Shown here: in pieces, positions 1 to 7,122 of the stretch
Numbering within the stretch: the first letter of the stretch is position 1
How the letters are laid out: every line of letters begins with the position of its first letter
Assembly: GCA_964621445.1 (NCBI GenBank)
Contig: CAZUNO010000030.1
Location: 9,629-27,758, forward strand
Length of the DNA stretch: 18,130 bases
Source of the DNA: CAZUNO01 sp964621445 [NCBI: Candidatus Hadarchaeota archaeon]
GTDB taxonomy: Archaea > CAYQAE01 > CAYVLA01
Reading direction: 5' to 3'
Notes under the pieces: model-generated
Seen by the model: the letters and a program-made list of their open reading frames with translations, nothing else
Told to the model about the DNA's origin: nothing
Database searches by the model: none
Made by a program: the position numbers and the translations under genes

Positions 1-220
1 GACCCCTGTACCTGACCCGGGGACCGAGGTCAAGGAACGCCCTGTCCACAGCTATAGCTATAGACTCCAATACGTCAACCATCTCATGGACCTGAGCCCG
101 GTCATAACCCGGCCAGTTCCGGGTAGCCGGCTTCCTCGCCCGGTAGAAACCCTTCTCCCTACCCTTCTCGGTATAGGTGTTCAAAGTCAAAACGAGCTGC
201 CTCCATCTCTTCCCGGCCAT
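1..220 (-). CDS. N-terminal part of a probable transposase (runs off the window)
   Basis: An open frame of 73 codons starts at an ATG (218-220, minus strand) and continues past the left edge without a stop. It opens MAGKRWRQLVLTLNTYTEKG. Further on it has the pattern RNWPGYDRAQVHEMVDVLES, a tryptophan/tyrosine motif followed by a helix. I associate this with the N-terminal region of archaeal DDE (IS4/IS5-like) transposases, which often read nW..Yn.aqv.E. No DDE residues are visible because the catalytic part lies outside the window, and I could not identify a terminal inverted repeat in 221-317. Codon use is GC-rich, like most of the window and unlike the neighbouring gene at 318. The frame being coding is fairly secure; the transposase label is tentative. 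Confidence 0.5.
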   Translation of the reverse strand, partial: MAGKRWRQLVLTLNTYTEKGREKGFYRARKPATRNWPGYDRAQVHEMVDVLESIAIAVDRAFLDLGPRVRYRG

Positions 221-317
221 AGGTAGCCAGACATACACAAAGACCCAGAAGCCCTGTGTTGTCAGGGTTAGCAGTAAGTTAGAGATATAGACATACAACC
301 AACAGAGAGAAACTGGT

Positions 318-596
318 ATGTGGGATAAAATCATAGTGTACAGGGTAGACGACAAATCTAAATCCGTACAACTATCCAGAGCCCTACACGGATACAAAGA
401 CAGATCCAACCACGGCAGATACACCTACAAGAGAAAAGGACTACTAGACAAAATAGCCAACCAACAAATAATCAACGGAGTACTACTAATCAAAGAACAA
501 GACACCCACAAAATCACCCACCTACTCAAAAAATACCAAGCAAAATACTACACAGCAACCCTAGACCCAAAACCAAAACAACCACACAAACAATAA
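318..596 (+). CDS. Small basic protein of unknown function, G-poor coding strand
   Basis: A 92-residue basic protein starting at ATG 318. It reads like a compact alpha/beta domain. The N-terminus (MWDKIIVYRVDD) is a likely first strand, followed by a stretch rich in S/R/G/Y (SRALHGYKDRSNHGRYTYKR), then a hydrophobic strand (INGVLLIKE) and a helix (THKITHLLKKYQ). It ends in a Lys/Pro/Gln tail. The spacing of conserved-looking RxLxGYxxxS and YxYxRxGLL recalls small uncharacterised archaeal proteins, but I cannot name a family. No strong Shine-Dalgarno is seen; AGAGAGAAA lies just upstream. The second half of the gene is built almost entirely of A and C, with A-ending codons (CTA, ATA, CAA, AAA), quite unlike the GC-rich genes around it, which suggests a different origin. 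It sits beside a probable transposase. Confidence 0.65.
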   Translation: MWDKIIVYRVDDKSKSVQLSRALHGYKDRSNHGRYTYKRKGLLDKIANQQIINGVLLIKEQDTHKITHLLKKYQAKYYTATLDPKPKQPHKQ

Positions 597-657
597 TGTC
601 CCACAGTCGTTAAAATGAAAAGACTAACCAATTATGCAACACAGCACTTTGAAACCA

Positions 658-942
658 TCAACACTTCAATTTAGAAATATCTCTGACTTTCTCCATAAAT
701 TCTAGGACGGAAGGATCGCTAATACTGTAGATAATCTTTCGACCTTTCCTTTCTTTTTCCACAAGACCACACTTGTGCAGGCTTTTGAGATGGTGTGAGA
801 TGAGGGTTTGTTCCTTTTCCAAGCTTTCCATGATCTCGTTGACACATCTCTCTTCTTCTCTCAAAAGCTGGAGAATTCTATACCGTATTTCGCTACCGAC
901 ACATTTGAGGAGCTCTATCTCATTTTCTTCTATCTCGTTCAT
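658..942 (-). CDS. arsR: ArsR-family transcriptional repressor
   Basis: A small winged-helix DNA-binding protein of about 94-96 residues, the normal ArsR/SmtB length. The fold is readable: helix 1 (ELLKCVGSEIRYRILQLL), the metal-binding-type helix with one cysteine (ERCVNEIMESL), the recognition helix (TLISHHLKSLHKCGLV), then the wing (KGRKIIYSI). Cysteines lie in the first helix, in ERCVNEI (where classic ArsR has ELCVCDL), in the recognition helix and at the very C-terminus. The As(III) site is therefore not the canonical CxC pair, and its ligands cannot be assigned. The gene follows the ACR3 exporter after only 18-24 bases, so both are probably on one transcript that this protein represses. 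Start choice: ATG at 942, or the in-frame TTG at 948 two codons earlier. A GAGGT lies 10 and 4 bases upstream of them respectively; I prefer the ATG. Confidence 0.9.
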   Translation of the reverse strand: MNEIEENEIELLKCVGSEIRYRILQLLREEERCVNEIMESLEKEQTLISHHLKSLHKCGLVEKERKGRKIIYSISDPSVLEFMEKVRDISKLKC

Positions 943-966
943 TTTCAACCCTACCTCTGTCGGAGA

Positions 967-2034
967 TTATTGGAAATATTTTCTCGTCCTGTTTGCTATG
1001 GCAACCAGAGTCAGCATCACGGGGACCTCTACTAGGACCCCCACCACCGTAGCGAGAGCGGCTCCTGAAGTTATTCCGAAGACTGAAATTGCTACGGCCA
1101 CAGCCAGTTCGAAGAAGTTGCTCGCGCCGACCTCCGCTGCCGGAGCGGCGATCTTGTGGTCCAGACCCCAAAGATAGGACCATCCGTACGCTATGGAGAA
1201 TATGGTGAATGTGAAGATCGTCAAGGGAATCGCAATTAGCAGGATGTGAAGCGGATTATTAATTATAATATCTCCCTGGAATGAGAACAGAAGTACCAAT
1301 GTAAGCAAGAGCCCTATAATCGTTAAATTTCCCATCCTTTCAAGAAATACGTTTTCAAACCATTTTTTCCCTTTTTCACTTATGAGATATGTTCTTGATA
1401 AGTAACCTGCGGCTAGGGGGATTCCGATATAGAGGACTACCGAGAGTATTAGAGTATCGTAAGGCACTGAGATACCCCCAATCCCGAGAAGGAAAGTGAC
1501 GAGCGGGACATAAGCAACCAAAAGAATAAGATCATTAGAGGCGACCTGAATCAGGGTGTAGGCAGCATCACCATCCGAAAGGTAGCTCCACACAAACACC
1601 ATCGCGGTACAGGGAGCTGCCCCTAGTAACACCGCTCCCGCTATGTATTGACTTTGCAGAGTTGGTGAAATAAACCCGCTAAACACGATCGTCATAAAGA
1701 ACCAGAACAATCCGTACATGATAAAGGGCTTTATCAGCCAGTTAGAAGTCCACGTCACCAAGAGACCTCGCGGTTTCTCTCTCACGCCCAGAATACTCTT
1801 AAAATCGATCTCAGCCATCGCCGGATAGATCATGAACCAGATCAGGATCGCGATGGGAATGTTCACGTGGGCGTATTCAAACTCGCCCAAAGTGTCCGGG
1901 ATCAAAGGGACGAACCTGCCCAAAGCAACACCGACGATTATACAGATAGCCACCCATATCGAAAGATATTTCTCGAAGAAGCTAAGCTTTCTCCCAACAT
2001 CTTCGGCTTCCTTCTCAATTTCTTCTTCAACCAC
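967..2034 (-). CDS. acr3: ACR3-type arsenite efflux permease
   Basis: An integral membrane exporter of the ACR3 family (bile/arsenite/riboflavin transporter superfamily), which expels As(III) using the membrane potential or proton gradient. It has 355 residues, the usual ACR3 length, with about ten hydrophobic segments after a short charged N-terminus. Diagnostic features are the segment GAAPCTAMVFVWS, carrying the conserved cysteine (C142), and the C-terminal AAEVGASNFFELAVAVAIS. Next comes SGAALATVVGVLVEVPVML with the conserved glutamate (E336). These correspond to the Cys/Glu pair shown to be essential in bacterial Acr3. The start is a GTG, with GAGGGGT about nine bases upstream. The gene is first in an operon with arsR, and no arsC lies with it. 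Codon use is less GC-rich than most of the window. A broken second copy of its C-terminus lies at 10961-11250. Confidence 0.95.
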   Translation of the reverse strand: MVEEEIEKEAEDVGRKLSFFEKYLSIWVAICIIVGVALGRFVPLIPDTLGEFEYAHVNIPIAILIWFMIYPAMAEIDFKSILGVREKPRGLLVTWTSNWLIKPFIMYGLFWFFMTIVFSGFISPTLQSQYIAGAVLLGAAPCTAMVFVWSYLSDGDAAYTLIQVASNDLILLVAYVPLVTFLLGIGGISVPYDTLILSVVLYIGIPLAAGYLSRTYLISEKGKKWFENVFLERMGNLTIIGLLLTLVLLFSFQGDIIINNPLHILLIAIPLTIFTFTIFSIAYGWSYLWGLDHKIAAPAAEVGASNFFELAVAVAISVFGITSGAALATVVGVLVEVPVMLTLVAIANRTRKYFQ

Positions 2035-2073
2035 TAAACCAACCCCTCACATTCAACAAGCATTAATATAGAT

Positions 2074-2101
2074 TCATATAAAAACCTAATCATATAAAAA
2101 C
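2074..2101 (-). promoter_or_regulatory. arsenic operon promoter with a 12-base direct repeat
   Basis: On the minus strand the 12-mer GTTTTTATATGA occurs twice, at 2090-2101 and 2074-2085, 16 bases apart. Each copy contains a TTTATATG core close to the archaeal TATA consensus. The proximal copy is centred about 45 bases from the acr3 GTG, which would give a leader of roughly 20 bases including the GAGGGGT ribosome site. The repeat may be two TATA boxes, or a TATA box flanked by the ArsR operator. A repressor bound here would block TBP. The repeat and its position are seen directly; the role is inferred. Confidence 0.6.
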
Positions 2102-2115
2102 TGATCGCTTTCCCG

Positions 2116-3380
2116 ATGCAAAGTAATTTCGAGGATTGGGACTATACCTACGATCAGGGGGCCATTTCCCTGTCTGCCGAAGATATGAGTATCACCGTTC
2201 CGGAGCTTCCAAGAGGGAAGAGGCACAAGTGGTTCCAGACTCATGGGTTATTGGAGGAGTTCATTTCCTGGCAGGAGGAGACCGTCTACCATATGGCCCT
2301 GGAGACCAGGGAGGCAATTCACGAAATCAATCCCGATTTATCACTAGGGGTCCTGGGATTTGAGGATGATTGCTGGTTACATCTAAACATTTTGAGGGGC
2401 TTTTCCACTACGGATAAGAGGATAACGGCGTGGCACGAGGATTCCTTCTGGGGAGGGTACAAAAGGTCCAAGATAGATGATAATCATGAGGATTTTGCAA
2501 GGCTTGGATAAATGGTAAGGTGATAGCTGGACTCTGGACCTACGAGCTGGATCCCTACCAGCTTCTATTCAACATGGCTTACGCCCTAATATAACGGCAC
2601 CTTTTGGATCTATCAACACGGGAGGCAGCCCTGGGCCTTGGGTAGCAAGGAGGAGTATCGAGAGGCCTTCCGGCTTCTACAAGATCATATCTGTCCCGGT
2701 ACGCCAGACTTCCTACCGTCCTTCTACATATATCCCGGCGTGGAGTTGATGCCCTGGGTGAATGAATTTGGGGCCTCTGCCATCATCAACTCCGACGTTG
2801 GGGCCACTGAGATGGGATTGGCATCCTCTACCCTGGAAATCTCGCCCACCATATCCAAATTCAACTACACGGGGGAGGATATGGAAATCGAACTTCGGAC
2901 CAATACCACCCTTCCGCTGGAAGAGGACGGATTCATCTATGGCCTGGATATTATTGACATCGAGGCTACCAGGGCCTGGAGCATCATGCATGAGCTTGAA
3001 GATCTAGTTAACAGAATGGTTCTCCTTGATTTGGCGTCCAACAAATCTCTCCGGGAGGAGTCGAAAAAGGCCCACCTCTTTTTCGGGCAAGGAAATTATG
3101 AGCTGGCTGCTAGGGAGGCAAACCGATCCCTGGCTGAGACCTATGATCTAGCATTGAATAGGACCTGGCCCCTGGTGTAGGAAAGCCTGGCTAATCCCAG
3201 AAACACCACGATTCCGTTCATAATTGTAAACAAGATAAACATCGCCAAGAGATGCCTGGAAGAGGAAGAGCAGGCCAAATGGAGGATGTACATGCTGAAG
3301 GCCCTAAATGATTGGGTTGAAATACCCGAAGCAACTAGCTATCTTCCAACTGCCACCATTTTGTGCCTGTTTTTTTGAGC
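2116..3380 (+). pseudogene. Decayed gene for a secreted glycosidase-like protein
   Basis: Three consecutive reading-frame segments read as one protein. Segment one (2116-2498, frame 1) includes LEEFISWQEETVYHMALETR and INPDLSLGVLGFEDDCWLHL. It slips near 2495-2500 into frame 3 (AWINGKVIAGLWTYELDPYQ), then near 2586-2592 back to frame 1 (YNGTFWIYQHGRQPWALGSK). That frame runs to TAG 3178 and, past it, to TGA 3378. The alternation of aromatic-rich strands and helices suggests a TIM-barrel hydrolase, but I cannot assign a GH family. There is no signal peptide at the 5' end, so the N-terminus is missing. The segment SKKAHLFFGQGNYELAAREA resembles the helical hairpin of the surface proteins at 3968 and 9601. 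After 3380 the same frame stays open to about 3736. With two indels and at least two stops the gene is very unlikely to be functional; assembly error is a less likely alternative. Confidence 0.75.
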
Positions 3381-3600
3381 GGGTATATGGGAACGGGCAC
3401 CAATGGGCCGAGAGCAGCTACTTCCAGGGGAGAAAGCGCCCGTTCCGTTTTCATGGGTCCGCGGAGATCTTAGTCTGGAGGATAACAATCTCCGTCATGT
3501 GCTCGGAATCAAGATGGCATTTGATGATTGGTTCTCCCCCTGTTATTGGGCTGGATATTGCTTCTTGGGATGGGATTGGGGGTTCCTGGCCTGTGCTCCT
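3381..3600 (+). other. Possible coding remnant downstream of the decayed gene
   Basis: In the frame that ends at TGA 3378 the sequence stays open and gives protein-like text, for example VRGDLSLEDNNLRHVLGIKM and AFDDWFSPCYWAGYCFLGWD, rich in Trp, Tyr and Cys. A seven-T run at 3370-3376 just before the TGA allows a one-base slip into another open frame (FERVYGNGHQWAESSYFQGR), so the true frame is uncertain. No family is recognised. The stretch ends where the minus-strand ORF 3865-3509 begins to look more coding, so a junction probably lies near 3590-3600. Confidence 0.3.
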
Positions 3601-3865
3601 CATATATTAGCGCGATACCCACGGAGCCGGTACTTGACAGGGCTATGGGTTTTCCTGGGCCGTCTCTCATGCCGTCTACGTCGCTCAGATATATTGACCC
3701 TCCCCCTACCATCCCAACCGCGGTGTTCCCTATCTTGACCACCGAGGACTCGCCTTCCGGTGCAGAGAGGTGAAGATATTTTATTATCCACTCCCTGTCC
3801 GATCTGGCTGGGATGATCGGGGTATTCCTTTGGGGTTCCTCGAAGTATTCGGCGACGATCGGCAT
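3509..3865 (-). CDS. Unrecognised ORF, probably a truncated gene
   Basis: ATG 3865 opens a 118-codon frame. Its first 85 or so residues look like a real beta-rich protein: SDREWIIKYLHLSAPEGESS, VVKIGNTAVGMVGGGSIYLS and GKPIALSSTGSVGIALIYEE, with regular Gly/Ser/Val spacing. The last 30 residues (from about HRPGTPNP on) are Pro/Arg/Asn-rich and look like read-through. They overlap the antisense of the plus-strand remnant at 3381-3600. The simplest reading is an N-terminal fragment whose 3' end was lost at a junction near 3595. An AT-rich stretch with TATA-like sequences lies 65-90 bases upstream (3929-3957). I recognise no family. It could also be spurious, since it overlaps other open frames on both strands. 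Confidence 0.35.
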   Translation of the reverse strand: MPIVAEYFEEPQRNTPIIPARSDREWIIKYLHLSAPEGESSVVKIGNTAVGMVGGGSIYLSDVDGMRDGPGKPIALSSTGSVGIALIYEEHRPGTPNPIPRSNIQPNNRGRTNHQMPS

Positions 3866-3928
3866 ATGACAAGACTCAGTTTTATGGTTATAGGCCGAGT
3901 CAGGTGCCTTGTTAATCTTATCTATACT

Positions 3929-3957
3929 CTATATATAATACCAATTATAATATATAG
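3929..3957. promoter_or_regulatory. 29-base AT-rich imperfect palindrome
   Basis: The stretch begins CTATATATAATA and ends TATAATATATAG; 11 of the outer 12 positions pair across the centre, with one A/A mismatch. It lies 11 bases beyond the stop codon of the minus-strand gene 3968-5185 and upstream of the minus-strand ORF at 3865. It could be a terminator hairpin for the former, a promoter element for the latter, or a protein-binding site. Its AT-richness makes chance partly likely. Confidence 0.4.
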
Positions 3958-3967
3958 TCGAGCTTGC

Positions 3968-5185
3968 CTACTCGTCCCTGGATTCCACTCTGGACATACG
4001 AGAGGTCTCAACCGCCTTGTACATCTTCCTGCGAACCATCAGGGACCATAAAACGTAGCTGGAGACGAAAAGCGTCGCCGTGGTAACCGACCACTCTATG
4101 ACGAAGATCCACCACAGTGCCTTGTTCTTTTCCTCTATGGCTATCTTCTCTGCCTCCTTGAGATAGTCAAGTCCCTCCTGGATGAGATCGTGGGCCTCGT
4201 TGAAGTCCTCGTCAAGATAGGCGTCGGATGCGTCATCCCAGTATTGACGGACCCTGTCGGCCTCCGTCTGGACCCTTTCCACGTGAGCTCCCAGCCTGTC
4301 CACGAAGTTCATTACAGATATCAGATAGGCCATCTTGTCCCTCAGGTTGCCAAACTCGGTCTTGAGACTGTGGAAGATGTCCACATCCTCGATCAGGTCC
4401 CTCTTCATGGTGTAGAGAATCAGATTGGTGACGATGTCACCGGCGTAGGGATTGTCCCTCCCGAACCAGGTCACGGAGGCTATTATGGACCCGGAGGTCA
4501 TGGCTCGCCCCTGGCCGTAATCCCAGACGGTTAGAAAGGGAACGTCCGTGTATCCCGGGTGGTTGTCGACCTGGTAGGCGAGTATGCCGGACCCCTGCCT
4601 GGCTATGATGAACCTGGCGGTGAACCCCACCGCGCTTTCCACGTCGTAGGGGATGAATGGGGTGAGGACGGGATCCGGGAAGTCCCGGTTTATCCTTACC
4701 CGGTAGCTCTCGATCAGGGATTCCCCGCCACCGTGTTTGTCCACCACCGCCGGCGCGTCGTTGGGAAAGGCCTTCTGGGTCTGGGAGTTGGCCCAGGCGT
4801 TGTGTATCTGGGCAATCTGACTAAAAACGCTGGCGTCGTTCCATCCGCCCCCTCCCTCCTGGATCCGATCGTGCATCCACCTGTCCTGTTGATCGGTGAA
4901 GATGTAATACTCGGGGGAGTTGAGCATGATGTAGTCGTACTTCTGCATGTCCTCGTAGGTCCTGGGGAAATATAGTCGGACCATTCTCTGCATGGTCTCC
5001 CAGTCCGCACCGCGGGTCATTACTGGTGTATAGTCCACGAGAGGTTCCTTGTCTAGCAGTCCCCTTCCCGTTAACATGCCGATTAGTAGGGTGTTAACCT
5101 GCTCCCCGGCCAGGGAAGCGGGTATTGAAAGAGAATATAGAAGGACGAAAAATATCCCGATCCAAAGGCGATTTCTATCATTCAT
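3968..5185 (-). CDS. Secreted amidotransferase-like protein with C-terminal membrane anchor
   Basis: From ATG 5185 the protein has 405 residues. Residues 1-27 form a signal peptide (MNDRNRLWIGIFFVLLYSLS, then IPASLAG). A Rossmann-like extracellular domain of about 260 residues follows, resembling class I glutamine-amidotransferase/ThuA-like folds: FPRTYEDMQKYDYIMLNSPE, EGGGGWN and VWDYGQGRAMTSG. No obvious nucleophile cysteine is present, so an enzyme activity is doubtful. Next come a coiled region (AHVERVQTEADRVRQYWDDA), a short helical hairpin (AYLDEDFNEAHDLIQEGLDY) and one membrane helix ending VLWSLMVRRKMYKAVE, with the basic tail inside. Upstream in-frame starts exist (GTG 5260, ATG 5254, ATG 5239). 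I chose 5185 because it gives a clean signal peptide and a TATA-like CTTTTTA lies about 30 bases upstream. A frameshifted paralogue is at 9601-10847. Function unknown; a cell-surface binding or sensing role is inferred. Confidence 0.75.
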   Translation of the reverse strand: MNDRNRLWIGIFFVLLYSLSIPASLAGEQVNTLLIGMLTGRGLLDKEPLVDYTPVMTRGADWETMQRMVRLYFPRTYEDMQKYDYIMLNSPEYYIFTDQQDRWMHDRIQEGGGGWNDASVFSQIAQIHNAWANSQTQKAFPNDAPAVVDKHGGGESLIESYRVRINRDFPDPVLTPFIPYDVESAVGFTARFIIARQGSGILAYQVDNHPGYTDVPFLTVWDYGQGRAMTSGSIIASVTWFGRDNPYAGDIVTNLILYTMKRDLIEDVDIFHSLKTEFGNLRDKMAYLISVMNFVDRLGAHVERVQTEADRVRQYWDDASDAYLDEDFNEAHDLIQEGLDYLKEAEKIAIEEKNKALWWIFVIEWSVTTATLFVSSYVLWSLMVRRKMYKAVETSRMSRVESRDE

Positions 5186-5260
5186 GGACCGAATAAAACC
5201 AATTACTTGTCGTAAAAAGGTTTTCTTTCTCCGAGGCATAACCAGGAGGACCATGCCCAC

Positions 5261-5602
5261 TCACCGAGGGCAGCCATAATGCAAAAAATATCTAATCGGC
5301 GGCAAAGCCGTGAAATGGCGGTTCTGTCCAGGCGGGATGTTTGGGTGTGATGTATTGATTCCATTCGGGATCAAAATACCCTGGACATTCGCATTTGCGG
5401 CGATATCCAAATTCCCTGGGTTGACCGTAAGTGACCGAATCTGTTATCCTTGATCGGGTGGCGGGGCTAGGGGTTCCATTGAATCTTGATCATGGATTGC
5501 GGTCCGAAGGGTTGTTATCGTTGGTGGGGATCCCCGACAGGTCAAAATCTGGTTCTTCAAGGGATAATGGAGAGAATGAGATACGTGCCAGGATAGGTTC
5601 CC
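5261..5602. other. Stretch with no recognisable gene
   Basis: About 340 bases between the surface-protein gene and the first readable part of the ABC remnant. Short frames are open, but none gives convincing protein. A small hairpin is possible at the left (CGGCGGCAAAGCCG near 5296). The stretch may hold the promoter and degraded 5' end of the ABC gene; I see no TATA box I would defend. Confidence 0.4.
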
Positions 5603-6581
5603 ATGCTCCGTCCGGATGAGACCTTGATCCTGATAACCGATACCGATATCTCCTAACGGGGGAGCTAGGGAATTAGTGGTGGTTTCTTCCCAGCGTTTGT
5701 TCGTGTTCTCCCCCCGAAAGAATGAACCTGACTTGGAACTCGAGCTTAATAGTTTGGAGGCGGTGGCCGAGAACCTTGTGGGCGAGATGGCACTGGTGGC
5801 CGAGCTGGATGGGAGAAAGGTGGAGCTGCTCAGGTGCAGTGACTCCCTCTCCAGCAGGTTCAACAGGATGGCAAAGTCCCTAAACGAGGCCAGAAAGGAG
5901 GATAAGCAACCTGAGTTCGACCTGGAGGAGGAAGAGGAACGCGTATGCCCCACCTGCGGTAGGCTGTTACCAGAGAGGGGGAGTTTCTGTCCCGCATGGT
6001 TGAAGAAGACCAAGGTCCTGGCCAGGTTCTGGAAATATATCAAGCCTCACTGGAGGAGGTTGACCCTGGTCAGCGTCCTCATCATGGTGGGAACTGGTAT
6101 GAACCTGGTGCCCCCGTATCTGGTTAAGATACTGGTGGACGATGTCCTGCAGGGCGAGGGCGGTACGGGCCTATTGCTTAGCCTGGGCATGAGTCTGGTG
6201 GGGCTGGGCATCACCAGGGGAAGGTTGACCGCATGGCTGGGGGCCAGGCTGTCGGGAGGGGAGAAACAGCGAATATCCATAGCCAGGGCAATTCTCCATG
6301 GCCCCAATTTCCTGATCCTTGGCGAGGCCACCTCCCTGGTGGATACGGAGACCGAGGAGCTGATACAGGAGGCGTTGACGAGGCTAATTAAGGACATGAC
6401 TACTTTCGACATCGCCCACCGGCTCTCAACCCTCAAGAACGCGAGTCGACTTCTGGTCATCGAGGATGGAAAGAAGGCGGAGTTTGGAACCCACGAGGAA
6501 TTGCTGGCCAAGGAGGGTACCTATCACAAGCTGGTTAACATTCAGTCAAAGCTTTCGGGCATAAAGGCGGTGGACGGGTAG
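5603..6581 (+). pseudogene. Internally deleted ABC exporter (MsbA-like) with zinc ribbon
   Basis: The readable protein starts at ATG 5603 (MLRPDETLILITDTDIS), hits a stop, and continues one frame over from about 5650 (GARELVVVSSQRLFVFS). This is a small N-terminal PH-like domain. A zinc ribbon follows, CPTCGRLLPERGSFCP, whose last cysteine is replaced by Trp. Then come two membrane helices (LTLVSVLIMVGTGMNLVPPY and GLLLSLGMSLVGLG). The frame then jumps directly to the ABC signature (ARLSGGEKQRISIARA), so helices 3-6 and the Walker A/P-loop are absent, roughly 300 residues. Walker B reads FLILGEATS where an Asp is expected before EATS. The H-loop (AHRLST) remains. It stops at TAG 6579, where the ribosome site of the DUF1854 gene overlaps. 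The combination of ABC exporter plus DUF1854 matches the pair annotated in bacteria as cyanophycin-metabolism-associated. Non-functional as written. Confidence 0.85.
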
Positions 6582-6594
6582 GAGGTGACTGGAG

Positions 6595-7114
6595 TTGGAA
6601 ACCAAGCACAGCACGGTGAGGGAACCGGTCTATGACTTCCTGGACCCCTCAAAAATCAGGCTTTTCACCGACGGGTCCGGAAGGGTCCGGCTTGTGGTGA
6701 AGGACGATAGACGCTTCCCGGAGGTTAAGGTTGTCCGGGCCTTTCCGCTCTCCTCCCCTGATGGATACCTGGGTTTCCTCGACGGCAAGGACAAGATCAT
6801 CGAGCTGGTCAAGAACCCCTCGAGAGATGGACAAGGGATCCAGAGAACTGGCCAGGGAGAGGCTTGAACGCCGATACTTCACGCCCACCATACAACGCAT
6901 AGAGGACATCAAGGAGGAGTTCGGCGCCGTCTATTACCGGGTGCAGACCGATAAGGGATCCAGAAGGTTCGTGGTCAAGGGAATACGAGATTTCCTCGTC
7001 GACCCGGGCGAGGGGGATCTGCTATTGCTGGACGTGGACGGCAATCGATACCGGATAGAGGACTGGACCAAGCTGGACAGGGGGTCAAGGAGGTACCTTG
7101 ACAAGGTGGTATAG
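6595..7114 (+). pseudogene. DUF1854-family protein, frameshifted
   Basis: TTG 6595 is preceded, six bases upstream, by a strong GGAGGTGA (6581-6588) that overlaps the stop of the ABC gene, so the two formed an operon. The first 75 residues contain VVKDDRRFPEVKVVRAFPLS and DGKDKIIELVKNP. The frame then shifts near 6815-6825, and the rest (SRELARERLERRYFTPTIQR, VQTDKGSRRFVVKGIRDFLV, LLLDVDGNRYRIEDWTKLD) is in the next frame to the stop at 7112-7114. This order (VRAFPLS, RYFxPxIxxI, TdkGxRxFxVK, DxDGNRYxIxDwxxLD) is diagnostic for DUF1854. The family is found next to ABC exporters, in bacteria often near cyanophycin synthetase genes; no cphA is seen here. One single-base event would restore the frame, so a recent mutation or a sequencing error is possible, but the partner gene is also broken. 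Confidence 0.85.
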
Positions 7115-7122
7115 CGGCCTCT

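Noticed and set aside
3178-3180. In-frame TAG in the decayed gene read as pyrrolysine
   Set aside because: The frame does continue in protein-like text after the TAG, but the same gene also has two frameshifts, a later TGA and no N-terminus. No PylT or PylS is in view, so decay is simpler.
4190-4975. Two plus-strand open frames over the anchored amidotransferase-like gene
   Set aside because: They are low-complexity Val/Gly/Pro-rich antisense products of a gene with a paralogue in the same window.
5444-6043. A 199-codon minus-strand open frame rich in Ser and Leu
   Set aside because: It is the antisense shadow of the zinc-ribbon ABC remnant, whose plus-strand translation has clear family motifs.
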